A DNA stretch of 64,000 nucleotides from contig NC_133392.1 in the NCBI RefSeq assembly GCF_047511655.1, positions 90,389,042 to 90,453,041 of the forward strand, read 5' to 3'. The notes under the pieces are model-generated. The model worked only from the letters and a program-made list of their open reading frames with translations, was not told the origin of the DNA and ran no database searches. Both the position numbers and the translations under genes were made by a program. Source of the DNA: Castor canadensis (Eukaryota; Chordata; Mammalia; Rodentia; Castoridae). Shown piece after piece: positions 12,289 to 26,129 of the stretch (position 1 is the stretch's first letter; the number at the start of each line of letters is the position of its first letter).

Positions 12289-13698
12289 CCTTAATATCAG
12301 ACCCCAAACTCTAAAGTCGATACAAGAAAGAGTAGGAAATACTCTGGAGTTAGTAGGTACAGACAAGAACTTTCTCAATGGAACCCCAGCAGCTCAGCAA
12401 TTAAGAGATAGCATAGATAAATGGGACTTCATAAAACTAAAAAGCTTCTGCTCATCAAAAGAAATGGTCTCTAAACTGAAGAGATCACACACAGAGTGGG
12501 AGAAAATATTTGCCAGCTACACATCAGACAAAGGACTGATAACCAGAATATATAGGGTACTCAAAAAACTAAATTCTCCTAAAACTAATGAACCAATAAA
12601 GAAATGCGCAAGTGAACTAAACAGAACTTTCTCAAAAGAAGAAATTCAAATGGCCAAAAAACACATGGAAAAATGCTCACCATCTCTAGCAATAAAGGAA
12701 ATGCAAATTAAAACCACACTAAGATTCCACCTCATCCCTGTTAGAATAGCCATCATTAGCAACACCACGAACAACAGGTGTTGGCGAGGATGCAGGAAAA
12801 GGAACCCTCTTACACTGCTGGTGGGAATGTTAAACTAGTACAACCACTCTGGAAAAATATTTGGAGGCTTCCTAAAATCCTAAGCATAGATCTGCCATAT
12901 GATTCAGCAATACCACTCTTGGGGATATACCCAAAAGACTGTGACACAGGTTACTCCAGAGGCACCTGCACACCCATGTTTATTGCAGCACTATTCACAA
13001 TAGCCAAGTTATGGTAACAGCCAAGATGCCCCACTACTGACAAATGGATTAAGAAAATGTGGTATCTATACACAATGGAATTTTATGCAGCCATGAAGAA
13101 GAATGAAATGTTATCATTCACAGGTAAATGGATGGAATTGGAGAACATAATTCTGAGTGAGGTTAGCCTGGCCCAAAAGACCAAAAATAGTATGTTCTCC
13201 CTCATATGTGGACATTAGATCAAGGGCAAACACAACAAGGGGATTGGACTTTGATCACATGATAAAGAGAGAGCACACAAGGGAGGTGTGAGGATAGGTA
13301 AGACAACCAAAAAACTAGATAGCATTTGTTGCCCTCAATGCAGAGAAACTAAAGCAGATACTTTAAGGCAACTGAGGCCAATAAGAGAAGGGGACCAGGA
13401 ACTAGAGAAAAGGTTAGATCAAGAAGAATTAATTTAGAAGGTAACACACATGCACAGGAAATCAATGGGAGTCAACTCCCTGTATAGCTATCCTTATCTC
13501 AACTAGCAAAAACCCTTGGTCTTTCCTATTACTGCTTATACTTTCTCTTCAACAAAATTAGAGATAAGGGCAAAATAGTTTCTGCCTGGTAGCGAGGGGT
13601 AAGGGGGGGTAAGGGAGGGAGTGGGGGGGTAAAAGGGGGGGGAGAAATTACCCAAACAATGTATGCACATATGAATAAAATAAAAATTAAAAAAAAAA
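12289..13698 (+). mobile_element. Young L1, 5'-truncated, about 1.4 kb
   Basis: Covers the distal part of ORF2 with frame breaks (frames 12464-12838 and 12778-13017), the 3' UTR with a G-rich tract (13595-13640), and poly-A. AAGAGGTCCTG flanks it at 12278-12288 and 13699-13709. Confidence 0.92.
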
Positions 13699-13701
13699 AA
13701 G

Positions 13702-13838
13702 AGGTCCTGGAGATGGATGGTGGTGATGGTTCCATGACAATGTAAATGTACTTAATACCACTGGAGGACACTTAAAGTGATTAAAATGGTAGATTGTATG
13801 TTACATATACTTTTGCCACAATTTAAAAAGTTAAATAT
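13702..13838 (+). mobile_element. Ancient L1M 3' end, right part
   Basis: Continues the element broken at 11060: 'gagatggatggtggtgatgg', then 'gtaaatgtacttaataccac' and a run into 'gccacaatttaaaaag', the known end of this old L1 subfamily. Confidence 0.65.
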
Positions 13839-14056
13839 AGCTGGGCATGGTGGTACATGCTATAATCCCAGCTAGTCAGGAGATGGAGACAGAAGGATCT
13901 CGAGTTCAAGGCTAGCCCAGGCTAAGGTAGCATGAGACAACAGCTCAAAAATAAAATACAAACAAAAGGGATGGGATGTATGGTAGAGCACTTGCCTAGC
14001 ATTCATGAGGCCCTGGATTCAGTCCTTGGTACTACAAAAATAAGTAAATAAGTAGT
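13839..14056 (+). repeat. Composite B1-like plus tRNA-like SINE
   Basis: Starts 'agctgggcatggtggtacat'; the right monomer reads 'agagcacttgcctagcattc', and the tail is (AAGT)n-like. It follows directly on the L1M end. Confidence 0.88.
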
Positions 14057-14232
14057 CAATTAAGTCTAAACAGCCATTTTGAGATTAATATCAATTTACA
14101 TATGCTCTTGATTTCTTTGTGTTCTCATCTGGGAAATCTTACAGCAATATGGAATTATAAAAATTAAATGAAAGAAAGCATATAAAATGTTTAGAGCCAC
14201 CCTTGGAACAAAAGTGCTTAAGAAATATTATG

Positions 14233-14545
14233 AACCAGGTGCTACTGGCTCACACCCATAATCCTAGCTACTTGGGAAGATGAGATCAAGAGTACTGCTG
14301 TTTGAGGTCAATGATGCGGGGTGTGTGTGGCGGAGGGATCAAAAAGCTCTGTCATCCCAGCTACAGCCATGGGAAGCCTACACCAGGAGAATTGTGAGGC
14401 CAGCCTGGGCAAAAAGCAAGACCCTATCGCCAAAATAACCAGAGCAAAAGGGGCTGGAAGTGTGACTCAAGCAGTAGAGCACCTGCCTAACAAATGCAAA
14501 GCCCTGAGTTCAAACCCCAGCACCACCAAAAATTAAAAAAGAAAT
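14233..14545 (+). repeat. Composite SINE, long form
   Basis: B1-like left part with an internal partial repeat ('gtcatcccagctacagccat'), then a tRNA-like right part with a clean B-box block ('gagttcaaaccccagcacca'). Confidence 0.88.
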
Positions 14546-16189
14546 AATATTATCATTTTATGAAATGTTATGCAGTATGAAAGAAAATTGTAGAATTCTG
14601 TATGTAATACCATCCCACTTATACTTTGTGGAAAGAATATACCCATGAGTGCGCCCGTCATGTGTTCAGCAAGTATCTTCTGTGTTCCATACACTGCACT
14701 AAAGGCTCAGTAGACAGTGGTAAACATAGAGTGTCAGGGCAGAGAATGCTGGGACAGGGCTATTTAAAATGAGAGGTCACAGAGAAGCTCTCTAAGAATT
14801 CTGAGGAGGATGCAGCAAAATATGGAAAGAGCCAGCCATGCAAAGACGAGAAGAGCTTCTGGGTCAAAGGAAACAGCAGGGAAGGCTTCTTATAGGTAAG
14901 AAGCAGAGTAAGTAAAAAAAGGTTTGACTACTCATGGACAATTCTAGAAAGATGGAACAAAAACTGTTACTAGCAGTTTTTGCTCAGGAAGGTGTGGGAA
15001 AAGGGCATGGACTGGAGGAAAGGAATTTTACTTTCCTTTCCTTTCACTTCTTTACTGTTTGAATTATTTACCATGAGCATGAATTTATTATGAGGGGAAA
15101 AAGCTGGTTAATAAAAAATTGAAGAATTTTAATGATTAATAGTAAAGAATTTAATAACTTTTCCTTCTTTCAAGGATCCTGTCTCAAGTCTCCTGTTACT
15201 TTTCATAAAGTGAGACAGCAATGTAAATGATATCTGCTCATTGATCTAAAAGTACATTACTCTCTATCTTCTCAGTAATCTTTTTCTTTAAGTGGTGATA
15301 GTTCTCCCAGTTTCCTTCAGTGAAGTCCCTGACTCATTTCTTTCAGTAGGGCTGTTTTTACTTTTTAAAAAGACCTCTCAAATTCATGTCAGATTCCTCC
15401 TGTTTGGTCTCTGCCATTATAGACATACATACACAGAGACGGGTACTCAGCCTTTGCAGTTAGAGTAAAATGTGTCAGGGGCTGGGGACCACACCGTGCC
15501 TACAAGATGTACCTGCAGCCTCCTTAGGGCTGTGAGCCTCACTTCTCGGTATCTCTGCTGGACCTCCTGGGGCCTTGTCTAAATGGGGGAGGAAAAAGGG
15601 TTTCCCTGCAGAATGATCCAAAAGTCAGAGAAAAAGTCTCCTTTTCCAGATGGATCCCAGCAGTGGTGAAGACCACTTAAACTCAGTCAAGACAACTGAT
15701 GATGCTTTGAAGGGCAGATCTCAAAACTAACTCTGAGGAAGGTGCAGTGTGTGCGTGCGTGTCACGCACGTGTTCAGGGGTGGTAGCCTGGTAGTCTGTA
15801 AAATCTGGCATTTCCATTCCTCTGAAGGGGGCTAAAGTCAGAAAGGAGAAAAACAGTGTCTGATCTGCTCTCAGCCTTTCTCACTAATTTCATTGCCCAC
15901 GCATCAGCAGAGGTGAGATGAATAAGACCAATCTGGAACCTCATACTGGGTACTTGTATGCCCAGCCCACACTCCTAGTGTCTCTCCCTCAGCCCTTTCA
16001 TTCTCTGGACACCATGATAAATTTCCAACCAGGAGACATATGTTGTCACTTGGTACTTCCCAGCTTTGGCACCGTCCTTCCCTTGTGTATGGTATGTCCT
16101 GAGTCCTCATCCAGACATCTCCACACAAGGCATAGAATGATTTCCTGTCAGGTTTATCCCATGTTTAGAAAACTCACTTTGTCAATGAT

Positions 16190-16355
16190 GACCAACAATA
16201 TTAATAATAGACTAGCTTTTATAGAGCACTTATGTGTCAGATCATTTTTCCACTAGTTCCTAAGAGTTAACTCACTGAATCCTCATCACAGTCCTCTGAT
16301 GTAGTTGTAGTTATTGTCCCTGTGTACAGATGAGGAAACTCAGACACCATGAGGC
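16190..16355 (-). repeat. MIR
   Basis: Reverse MIR: 'tcctcatcacagtcctctga', then 'tgtgtacagatgaggaaact'. Confidence 0.7.
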
Positions 16356-17449
16356 TGGCTTCTGCAGCTTTCCCCTTCTGCCTGTGGGCTGCTGTCTGAG
16401 CAACCCAGCCATTCTCCGTCCGTGTAGTTGGCACCTGCCAAAGGGGCCTGACTCGAAAACAATTGCTCCTTGGTCTCCTAACCTCCTCATCTGCTTTCGC
16501 ATCCCCAGATTCCTTCTGCCAGCTCCATCTGTGAAGCATGTGGGCCGATGTTTGAATAAGAATGACTAAAGGGGAAAGCGGTTTTATGAACTTCAGACTG
16601 TGAACTCAAGGAAGCATGAGTCAGTCCCCCACATTCCTGAAATACTTTCAGGAGGCTCAGTGACCTCAGACAATAAGAACCCAAGGCAGAATGTCCTTGG
16701 GAGGCCCCCTCCATAAGGAAGAAAGTGAGGACAGACCTCTGCCTGTACTTCTTCCTATCCCTGGTTCCTGTGCCCAGGACATGGGGTCGAAGGCTTTCAC
16801 TAGCCAGAGCAGACAGGCCTGCCCAGAGTGCCATCTTGCATTTGCCCAGACTTTTTCTGCTACCTGGGACACCTTTCCCTGCTCTGGTCGGCTTGTTCTA
16901 CAAGGCTCTACTGCCTCCTCTGCTCGGGAGGGAAGCTGGGGGTGGGGGTAGGGGGGCTGATGTAGGCTCTGTAGAGCTGGAGCTCACCTCCCTCTCCACC
17001 ACACTTTTAATCCCTATTTGAGAGTTGTTTTCAGCATGTCTGCCCCATAACATCTTTAAAACCACTGAGGCTAGTGATAGCTCCAAGATTGAGGACCAAT
17101 CTGCTCTGGGGGTTGCGGACATGGTGCTCAGTCCCATCTCTGGCCTTGGCTAGTCATGACACCTCCCACATCACATGCTCCTCTTGACTTGAAAAACTTT
17201 ATCTACTTCATCCATAGAAAGTGGCCTCTTGAAGTATAGGAACTCAAACCCAGACACTGTTGTCAGGGAGACATGGGTGTGTATCTATTCAATATGTTTA
17301 AAGGCCATGGACAAATCTTTCTCCCTGGCTTGGATCTCTAACCATCCTTTTCCCCACCAAGTTCACCCCATGGTGGGCGTGAGATGTAATGATCTACAGA
17401 GGGAAAGTATCATCCACTAAGTCAAAAACAAAAAAAAAGGGTGTTGTCA

Positions 17450-17450
<1 letters not shown>

Positions 17451-17481
<31 letters not shown>

Positions 17482-17523
17482 CATGTGTTTGTGTATGTGC
17501 ATGTGTGTGTGCTTGTGTGTGTT
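17451..17523. repeat. (GT)n imperfect microsatellite
   Basis: About 13 perfect GT units, then interrupted GT/AT/GC units. The cysteine/valine-rich short open frames here are produced by the repeat. Confidence 0.95.
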
Positions 17524-19044
17524 GTGGGGACAGAATTGCATGCGCCCTCAGGAGTGCTTTCAAGATCCACAAGCAGGGAAGGAGCAACAGGTTGGAAAAG
17601 TTGAGAGAGCAGCTCAGTGGGAAGCAGTGTTCACTTCCAAGGTACTTTTTAACTGCTCAGTTTTTGACCATTTTAAATAGTTTGCTGATCGAAAACTCCT
17701 GATAATACTTGCTACACATCATGTTTTAATTGCTTGTACAGTTAACCTTTAATTTTATTCAGTAAAGTGTATCAAAGTAGGCATTTTTGAATTGTAAATA
17801 CATGGTTTTATTAAATAAAAGTCATGTAAAATTGGTAAAAAAAAAAAAGTTGAGAGAGATTTATAGGCATCTGAATACTCCAATAACTACCACCTTCCAA
17901 AAAGAACAAAAAGTAAGGGTGGATGAGGAGGTGAAACTAACCAGGCTATGGGTTATTGGCATAATGACCAAGATTGAAACCTTCCAGTCTCCTACCTTAT
18001 ACTCTTATAGTCATTAAGATTGGCCATAGCACCCATTGCCTTGCCCTGCAGGTGGGAGATGTGGGTCCTAAGCCCATTTCTGGCAGGAAGGAAGTGGGTA
18101 GCCCTGAAGATGTCACCTCATCAACTGATGATGAGGTGATACTTCTGCTTTCCTGTGTCATCCACACAAACATTTCTCCAGCAACCAATGTGGGACTTGC
18201 CCTGGTTTCTACTTCCTCCAGTAACAGCTGCCACCCAGAAAGGAGGAAGGGAGGGTGGGTAAATGCAGGTGCACAGAGCACAAAGCTAATCAGGGAAGTC
18301 AGAATAGTATTTACCTACTGAGTTTAAAATCTGTTTGCAGGTACCCTTTCACCCACTCCATGTTGGCCTCTATTCTTGCACCCAACACCATCCCTGCCGC
18401 TACACCGTTTGTGGTGGCCTTTCACTCATTCTGGTGGGCCCGTGGGAGCCACCTGAGGAAGTGCAATCCTGCCACCCTAGCCAGAGCTGCCCTAGTTCAC
18501 CTTGCTACACCTGCCAGATGCTTTCTGCAACCTCCCAGGTAGTTAATGATCTCCCCCTGGGCAGAAGAGCCCTTCAATAATTTACCAGAGTAGATAAAGA
18601 AAAAAGCATAGTTCTCCACTTGGAGGCCAATTAGATTGGCAATCCAGACAGTGTGGATGGAGGTAAGATTAACTTCAAGTTTAAACCCACCTTTTTTTCT
18701 ATAGGAAGCCTGCTTTATAGCTATGTATATAAAAATCTTATCAGAACCTTCTTTCATATATTTGAACATCCCAGCCCCATTGTATGATCAACACTTTGGG
18801 GCTCCTTCACTACTCAAGGGAATTAACTATATAAAGAGAAGGAAACTAAAATGCCCTAGAACAAAATGAGCTTTAAACATTTAAAGAATTCCAGAGAAAG
18901 AAAAGTTACTTTCTGGTCCCTTAGTTCCTTACTAGAATTTGAAAAACACTTTTGCACATGAATCATATATTTTTTTTTGAGTTAAACGTACAGCCTCTAA
19001 GAGATATAATGATGCAATAGAAAATGCTTTAGGATTAAAGAGAG

Positions 19045-19215
19045 TTAGAAATCTTGCCTTCAGCTGTGAGACTTTAAGATACTTACTGAAGTTCTCTGAA
19101 TCCCACTTGCCTTATCGCTAAAGTGGAAACAATAATTCTTTGTAATTTTCACATGAATCAAAAAATATGTGAAGAACAACCTGTACATAGTAGACAATAA
19201 ATGATACACCTTCAT
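19045..19215 (+). repeat. MIR
   Basis: Diverged MIR core and tail: 'cagctgtgagactttaagat', 'ttatcgctaaagtggaaac', 'acatagtagacaataaatg'. Confidence 0.6.
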
Positions 19216-19339
19216 TGTCATCATCATTATGAACAGGATATGATTACTTATATTTAGAAAACTTTGAATTTTGTGAAGACATCAAAAAAATTCCTCTGGA
19301 AAGTATAAAAATGAAATCTAGTAAGAATACAATAGAATG

Positions 19340-19765
19340 TAACAGTCTTGGTCCCAAGTGTTCCCAACCTCTCAGTGTTCATGACCTTGTATAGTTCCCT
19401 CCCAGATTGACTTTGGTGTGACCATGTGACTTGCTTTGACCAAGGAGGCCTTAGAAAGTGTGAAACTATCAGAGGCTTAGCAGGGGCTTGTACACAGGGG
19501 CTTTTCCTGCTGGAACACTCCCTCTTAGAAGCCAGTCCCTTGGTAATAAAACAGATCAGGCTAGATATAAAGTGATGAGAAACTAAAAGAAGACAGATGC
19601 CACAGGATGGGAGGTCATCTGGAATATTCGAGCCCCAGCCACCCCCTAGTTGAGTGAACAACCTCACGAGTAACCTGGCTGAACCTCATCAACAAGCAAA
19701 ATTGTGACAAATAATAAATCATTATTATTCCAAATTTGGAAGGGTTTGTTAAGCAAATGCCAAGT
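19340..19765 (+). mobile_element. Ancient LTR-like repeat (ERVL/MaLR type)
   Basis: Resembles a remembered mammalian LTR: 'ccatgtgacttgctttgacc', 'ttagcaggggcttgtacaca', then a 'gccccagccacc' block. Family assignment is from memory. Confidence 0.45.
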
Positions 19766-21089
19766 CCTAAATTTACATCAAGGAAAGTCAACAATGCAAG
19801 TAGAGGAAACAGATTCTCCTTCTAGAAGGTCCTGTGAATCAAACCCTGAAACTTCAGTTAGACTGTCTGATGCACTGCTAAGAAGCCAAACGCAAGTTTT
19901 TTTCTGCCTTCGTTAAACAAACGTGTTGGTTGATTGACAGTACGGTAGTTGAGGACCTGCTGGTTACCAGGTTTTGGAGTAAGGGCTCAGGATATCAAGG
20001 CAGTTAAGACCCAATTCTCCTGTACCATGTTGTCTCTTGGACTCTGATATTGAAGCCTGTACTTGGGTTGGGGATGGTGAGAACCAAAAAGAGCAAGTGC
20101 TCACAGTTCAATAGGGAGAGTAGATGTGTCAATAAAAGAACACTTCAGGATCCTTAAGAGAGCTGATGGGCTTGCTAATCTTGGCACTCAGGGAAAATTT
20201 GGAGGTTTCTGCTAACCCACCAATTTCTCATTTTTAGAGTGACCTTGACAAACTAAAAAGAATCTGGAAGCAAGCAACTGGGGAAATGGAAGACCCAAAG
20301 ACTAGATGATAGGAGGAATATTTGTAGATACATTCTTTATCCTGGGGGAATGGGAACCATAAGAAAAAAAGGTTGATAGTGCAGGTAGGAATGGAACACA
20401 TCCTCTAGACATCTTTAAATGTGACATCTGAAGGAGGATTGCATTCATTCTGAGGAGTGCCAGGAGGAGAACTGTAGACAGTTACTGAAAGTCAGAAGAG
20501 GTGGACTTCCAGTTAATATTCAGAAGAATGGCTAATGCTTCTGAAGCAGGTGCTGCAGAAAGATGGAAAGGGAACACCAACTCTGCCAAAGCCAAAGACC
20601 TGGATCCCCTTCTGCTGAGGACATGGGAAAGGACTGCCAGAGTTGGGAGAGATGAGAGTCAATAAATCTCACCAAAGCATGAGGTAGCACAATCCATCCA
20701 TTGAGTTCTGTCACCCTTATTCTCACTAAATAGTCTCAAGAAGTGTAACAGATGAAAGCTGACTGCCAACAGTGAAGTGAGAGAACTGTCCATGGATAAT
20801 GCTCAGCTCCTGCCCAGATAGCTGAGCCCAGGAAACTGAGCTTGGAGATTCAGGATGTGAGGACTGATATTTCAGAGTCACCGAGCCTCTGCCTCTGAGG
20901 CCTCTCACCACTTTGAAGTCCATGAGGCCTTGTGTTTCCTGGGAATTATTTATTACACTCTGAAGGCTGGCCTAGAGGAGCAGGTCAGGCAAATATGAGC
21001 ATGTAACATTTCTTGGAAAAGCCAAGAAATGGGTCTAAGCAAATATAAGGAAGTCAGCTGGCATTCCTGATTATTACAGACTTGGATTA

Positions 21090-21545
21090 GTTAGCTTTTG
21101 TCATTGTGACAAAATACTCAAGAAAATCAACTTAAAGGAGGAATGGCTTACTATGACTCACATTTTCAGAGGTTTCAGTCCATGGTCATTGTTGTGGCTG
21201 AGCCAAAGCGGACCACCACAGCAGAGGCCATGTGGTGGAGCAAAGCAGCTCACCTCACCATGGACAGGAAACAGTGAGTGACAGGAAGGCACCAGGGATA
21301 AAGTATACCTTTCCAGAACATGCCACTAGTGACCTACTTCCTCTAACCAGGCCCCACATTCCTCAGTTCTATACCTTCCAAAAGTCTACGCAAAATTTGA
21401 ATTCATCAGTGGATTAATTCACTGATGAATGCAGAGTCCTCATTTTTGGTCACTACCCAAAAGCTCTACCTCTGAACATTGCATCAGGGACCAATCCTTC
21501 AATACACAAGCTTTTTTAAGGGATACCTCCTACCCAAACCATAGC
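21090..21545 (+). mobile_element. Dispersed LTR-like repeat common in rodents
   Basis: Begins 'ttagttagcttttgtcattg', passes 'tttcagaggtttcagtccat' and 'agcaaagcagctcacctcac', and ends around 'gggaccaatccttcaataca' and 'aaaccata'. I recognise it as a dispersed repeat; the family name is not certain. Confidence 0.6.
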
Positions 21546-24500
21546 AAGGCCTGTCCTGGAACACTCATTAAGGGCTCCTAGCTGGCTCTCTCCTGCACCT
21601 CTCACCCTTTAGCCTACAGACTATAGGAAAAATATCATTTCAGGGGTGTTAACCCCTATTTCCTGTTGGTGGGTGGATACTGCTTCACCAACAGCTCCAG
21701 AATAAAGGGAGGAGACTGCAGGCTCATAGGTTTGTGGGAAACAGATCTGGGAGGTCAAGTTGGGATTCCCTGAGGGCAGACCTTGCAAGATTGGGCTAAT
21801 CAAGAGAAACCTTCCATCTCACTGGAACTGAGTCAGGGTGGGTGTGGAGGGGCACTAGAGGGGGTTGTCTGGCTGACCATTCCTGGGCTCCATATATTCT
21901 TTACCCTTGGGCCTTCGCTCCACTAACCAGTTCCCCTTTTCCCTTTCCCTTTTCCTTTTCTTCTAAGACCCCATGTAGAAAGCTCCCCAACCTCAGAGGT
22001 GCATTGTACCCTGACGCACAGGATACTGTAACTAGACTATGAGCTTCTCAAGGCCAAAAGCCAAGTCTTGTTCATCTCTTCATCCCCCAAAGACATGGTT
22101 CAGAACCTGAAGCTCCTCAATGCCCCACTATATGGTCAATGTAGGAAGTGAGCCCTCTCTCCCTCAGCACGAGTGTGGCAAGCTCGTGCTCTGTTCTGGG
22201 CAGCTACACACCTGTACTGTTGCTATGGTCCATGTCACAGAAGATGGAATGCAACTCTGGTCAGAGATAACTTCATTCTAAAGTAAATGAAACAAAGCAA
22301 AATGTGCAACAGGGAAACCTGGGTACCTGGGAAGTAGTGTTTGGTTAACTGAGGCATGAGCAGATCAGGGGCCCTCAAGGGAAAGAGACCAGTCATGGAA
22401 AAATCCTTCATCTGCTGATCCAGCGCAAAGCTCTACTGTAGGGGAAACTCAATATCAGGGCGTGCCTTGTGCTGAGGGAACAGGGTATGCACAAACCCAA
22501 AGTTATGAACTAGATAGACCTGGGGTGGTTGTTGACTCCAAAGGGGAACTGGCTAGCCACGTCCTCTAAATAGCCAACTCCCACAGTTCACTGAAACTGT
22601 GATTTTATTTTCAGAAGTTTGATATTACACCCTGGGTTTCAGGAGAAACATAAATAGGGCCCCATGGCATGGCAGTGTGTCTGACTGCAGCTCATTGCTC
22701 AAGCCTTAAGATAAGTGGGAATTGAGCTGCTCTAAGTGCTGGAAGAGCTGTGGTCTGGAAACTCCCTTCCCATCCACTCCAACCCAGTCCAGACTCCAGG
22801 AGCCTGGCTGTTTCTGATGTTTGGTGCAATAGGCAGAAGGGCCCAATCTACACCTCTACTTAAACAGGCTGTTGGCCTAAAGCATTCCATACTCCAGTGA
22901 GCTCTGATTTCTGGACTTTGAAAATTCTATATTCACTTTGCTCATTTGCTGTTGTTTGCTTCAAGTCCTCTCATCCCAGTCTGTAGTATCTGTTTCTTTA
23001 CCTACCACTCTTTTTTTGTTTTAATACGTAAAACCCTAGAGAATCTCAAGAGCTATCTTATTCTCTGTTAATAGCAATTTTTTAATTATTATTAAGCATA
23101 GTTTTGTGCTAAAGACTGTGCTAGACTTAAAAATTAGTGGATTGGTCCACTTTGTTGTGTTTCTCTTGTTGAAAATAAATATACTTTGTATTTGAGTCTC
23201 ATCGATGCCTTTTGCTCAGTGCCTTTCCTGTGGGGAGAACACAGGATTTGTATCATCTATTCACTTATCCATTGGTTCACTATGAACCATGTACATGCAT
23301 GATGCTGTGAAGTGTTGCAAAGTACAGGAGACTGCAAAGTATGTTCCCTGCCCTTTAGGATCTCACAGTGTAGTAGGAAAGACCAGCCCCTGGACCTCAC
23401 TGATTTCAGAAGGTTTGGCTGTGTGAACCTTCATGGGTTTTCCTTTGCAAAGAATATGGGCCCTTTTCCATAGTTATCCAGGGGAGCTGGATGGAGCTGG
23501 GAGAGGGAAATGGTGATTCCCTTCCATGCAGGCCAGGAGAAAAACCAGGCTTGTAAACCAGCAGGGCAAAGTATAGGCTCTCAGTGTTGAGATATGACAA
23601 AATTGGTGTTGATTTTCTGACCCCATGATGGTAAGTCCTTGATCAGCTGTGCCTCAAGTGCTCTCTTACAGCACCTAACTTATAACAGGAATATACACAA
23701 CTACTGTGTGTGCCTATGTGTGCTCTTGCAGACAGATACATATATAGAGATGTATGTAAATGAGTAGATTTCTGTACTTGAGGTCAAAAGTTTAATACAA
23801 ATAAATACAAATTGTGGCTAATTTTGGATTCTTGGCCAAAATTCAGAAAAAAAATTCTGACTATATAATGTTACAGGGAATTTCTCTTCTTTTTTTGGCT
23901 TCTCTGTTCCTCACCTAAAACGGTAGTGGTTCCTGTTGTTGGAGCTGAACCAATGCTATGTCCTACTTACATAAATGTCTGTGTTTATGTAACATGTCAG
24001 GGACCTGTCCTCTGGCTTATGGGAACATTAAGAGAATATACACCTTCTAGATAGCGCCTGGAGTGACCATGCAGGTTAAATATGTTCTTAGGAGCACAAG
24101 AGACACCTAGAGTGGTTTGGACAAGTGTTTTCTGACATAATAATATCCAAATCCTTTACTTCAGTTATTCATACAACACATAGATACTGCAAGCTATTTT
24201 GTCATTCTTGCCTGTACAAATGTAAAGACAGTCACTTGGCATTCATTTGGATCATGGGCACAATTATGATAGTTCTTTTGCATCTGAAGGAATAGGTGAG
24301 ATTTAAGGATCCAGCATGGAGCTGCCTTGAGGTCTTTTGTTGACATGTCATATTACTGCAAGCTTTAGAGTCCTAGGCAAGAAAGCCATGCACAGCCAGT
24401 GGTAAGCACAAGTGTTACCCCAGGGAAAACCAGAAACCATTAAGGAGATGGCCTTCTGTGAGAATCTGGCTTGTGGCACAAACACAAGCGTGTCAAGTGG

Positions 24501-25034
24501 CTGTAACTATCATCCAGACCTCTTCTCTGTGGGCTTTTTTTCTTTTCTGCTGGGTCTAAGTAGTCACTGGAGCTACCTCAAGTGACCCACAAGTAGGTCA
24601 GGTCCTGGCAGCCTGAGACCAGCCTGTCATCTTGGGGCTATTGGGGGTGGGGGTAGCTGACTGCTCCTGTCTCCGGTTGGTATGATATACTGACTCATTC
24701 CCATTTCCAGCTCTTGCTGGTGATGCCAATGTTAACTTACCCTCCATAGGCTGCCAGTTCCCATTACTGTGGTGATGGGGGATTTCCAAAGGCAACACCC
24801 ATGGAAAGGATACACACACCTGTCCTCCTCACCAGGGTGCATCTCCCCAAGGGCCCCGCTGAGGGTCACTTTTCCTCTTAGTAGCCATAAAACCAAGATG
24901 TAAAATGGCTGTTAGTATGCAAGTCTTGCCTGAGACTATAAATGTGCTGAATTTGAGAGTACCACTGGGTTTTAAATACCAGGAATTTTTTCCCCCAATT
25001 TTGGAGGTAATCTCAAATTGCAAACTCCTATTCA

Positions 25035-25285
25035 TCCTTTAAAACCCAGTTTTGATGTTTTTTTTCTCTGAAGAGCTCTCTCTGATTACCCTATGGGCTC
25101 CCATTTTACTAGGTAGTCTAGCACTGTTCCTGTGCACCAGAAATATTTGTATTCATGGTTGTCTCTGCTAGATGAGATATTCTTGAAGCCAGTCTTTTTA
25201 TTTCCTTGCTTGTCTAACATGTCTAGTTGCTCCACAGCGTGTCATATGCTATATACTCAGTAAACATTAGATAAGTGAATAAAAG
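25035..25285 (+). repeat. L2 3' portion
   Basis: 'tctctgaagagctctctctg' and 'tagatgagatattcttgaagcc', ending near 'actcagtaaacattagataa' and 'gtgaata', an L2-type tail. Confidence 0.6.
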
Positions 25286-25472
25286 AATTATATTCCTGCC
25301 AAATATTTGTCTGTTGGTTTATTTATTCACATCTAAAAGTATTTCTTTGGAAGTGGTTAGCACTGTGTTATTTATAAAGACCATAGGCATTAAAAAAGAG
25401 CCAAGTCTATTAGTTAGGATGGTTTTAGCTGCAAGGACCAGACGTCTAACCAAAATACCTTAAACAACAGGA

Positions 25473-25555
25473 GAGGGGGTCGTGGCATAGTGGCTCGCTT
25501 GCATAGCAATGATGAGCCCTGAGTTCAAACCTTAGTGTCAAAAAAAAAAAGAAAA
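25473..25555 (+). repeat. tRNA/ID-like SINE
   Basis: 'gagccctgagttcaaacctt' B-box block followed by an A-rich tail. Confidence 0.8.
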
Positions 25556-26129
25556 CAATAGGAGGTGGTTTATTGTCACACTCAACAAGAGGTCTGTATG
25601 TCTGCTAGGGTCAGGACTGGGTGACTCAACAGTTCAGGCTGCTTCAGATACCCAGAGATTTCCCTGTTTCTGCTTCACCAACCTCAGTGTGTCACTGAGG
25701 CCTCCTTCTTGGGCTCAGCAAAGGAGACAGGCATTTCTTCTCCGTCTCTTTTTAGCAATGCTACCCTTTCTCAGGAGCTTCTGCTCTCCTAGAAGATTCT
25801 CCTTCACCATCACTGATAAGATTAAATCACAACCCATCACTGACATGGAAATGAGAAACCTGTGGGGTTGCAACCCTTAGGGTATGGGCGGAGACAGGGG
25901 ATTTCCTTCCCAGACCATGCTTGAGGCAGACCACCAAACAAAACTGAGGACTCAAGGCAGTGGGACGTGGCAGATGTGTGGGGCTGCGGTAGTGCCCACC
26001 ACCACATCAAGTGTTTAAATAAATTTTCACAACAATGATACAATGAAAGTCTGTGAAACTGAGGGAGAACTATTTGTATCAATACCGAATGACTTCTAAG
26101 ATACAGTAAAAGTAAAGCTCTTTATTTTC

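Larger units (their letters stand above)
14546..19044. other. Intergenic DNA, no gene recognised
   Basis: Holds a reverse MIR (about 16190-16355) and a GT microsatellite (17451-17523). A mildly GC-rich patch lies at 15440-16000. No exon, domain or young element was recognised in the remainder. Confidence 0.6.
21546..26129. other. Intergenic DNA, no gene recognised
   Basis: Holds L2-like fragments (about 22030-22180 and 25035-25285) and a short tRNA-like SINE (25473-25555). The rest looks single-copy, with no exon-like open frame flanked by splice signals. Confidence 0.6.

Noticed and set aside
17441-17702. Cysteine- and valine-rich small open frames
   Set aside because: They are direct translations of a GT microsatellite.
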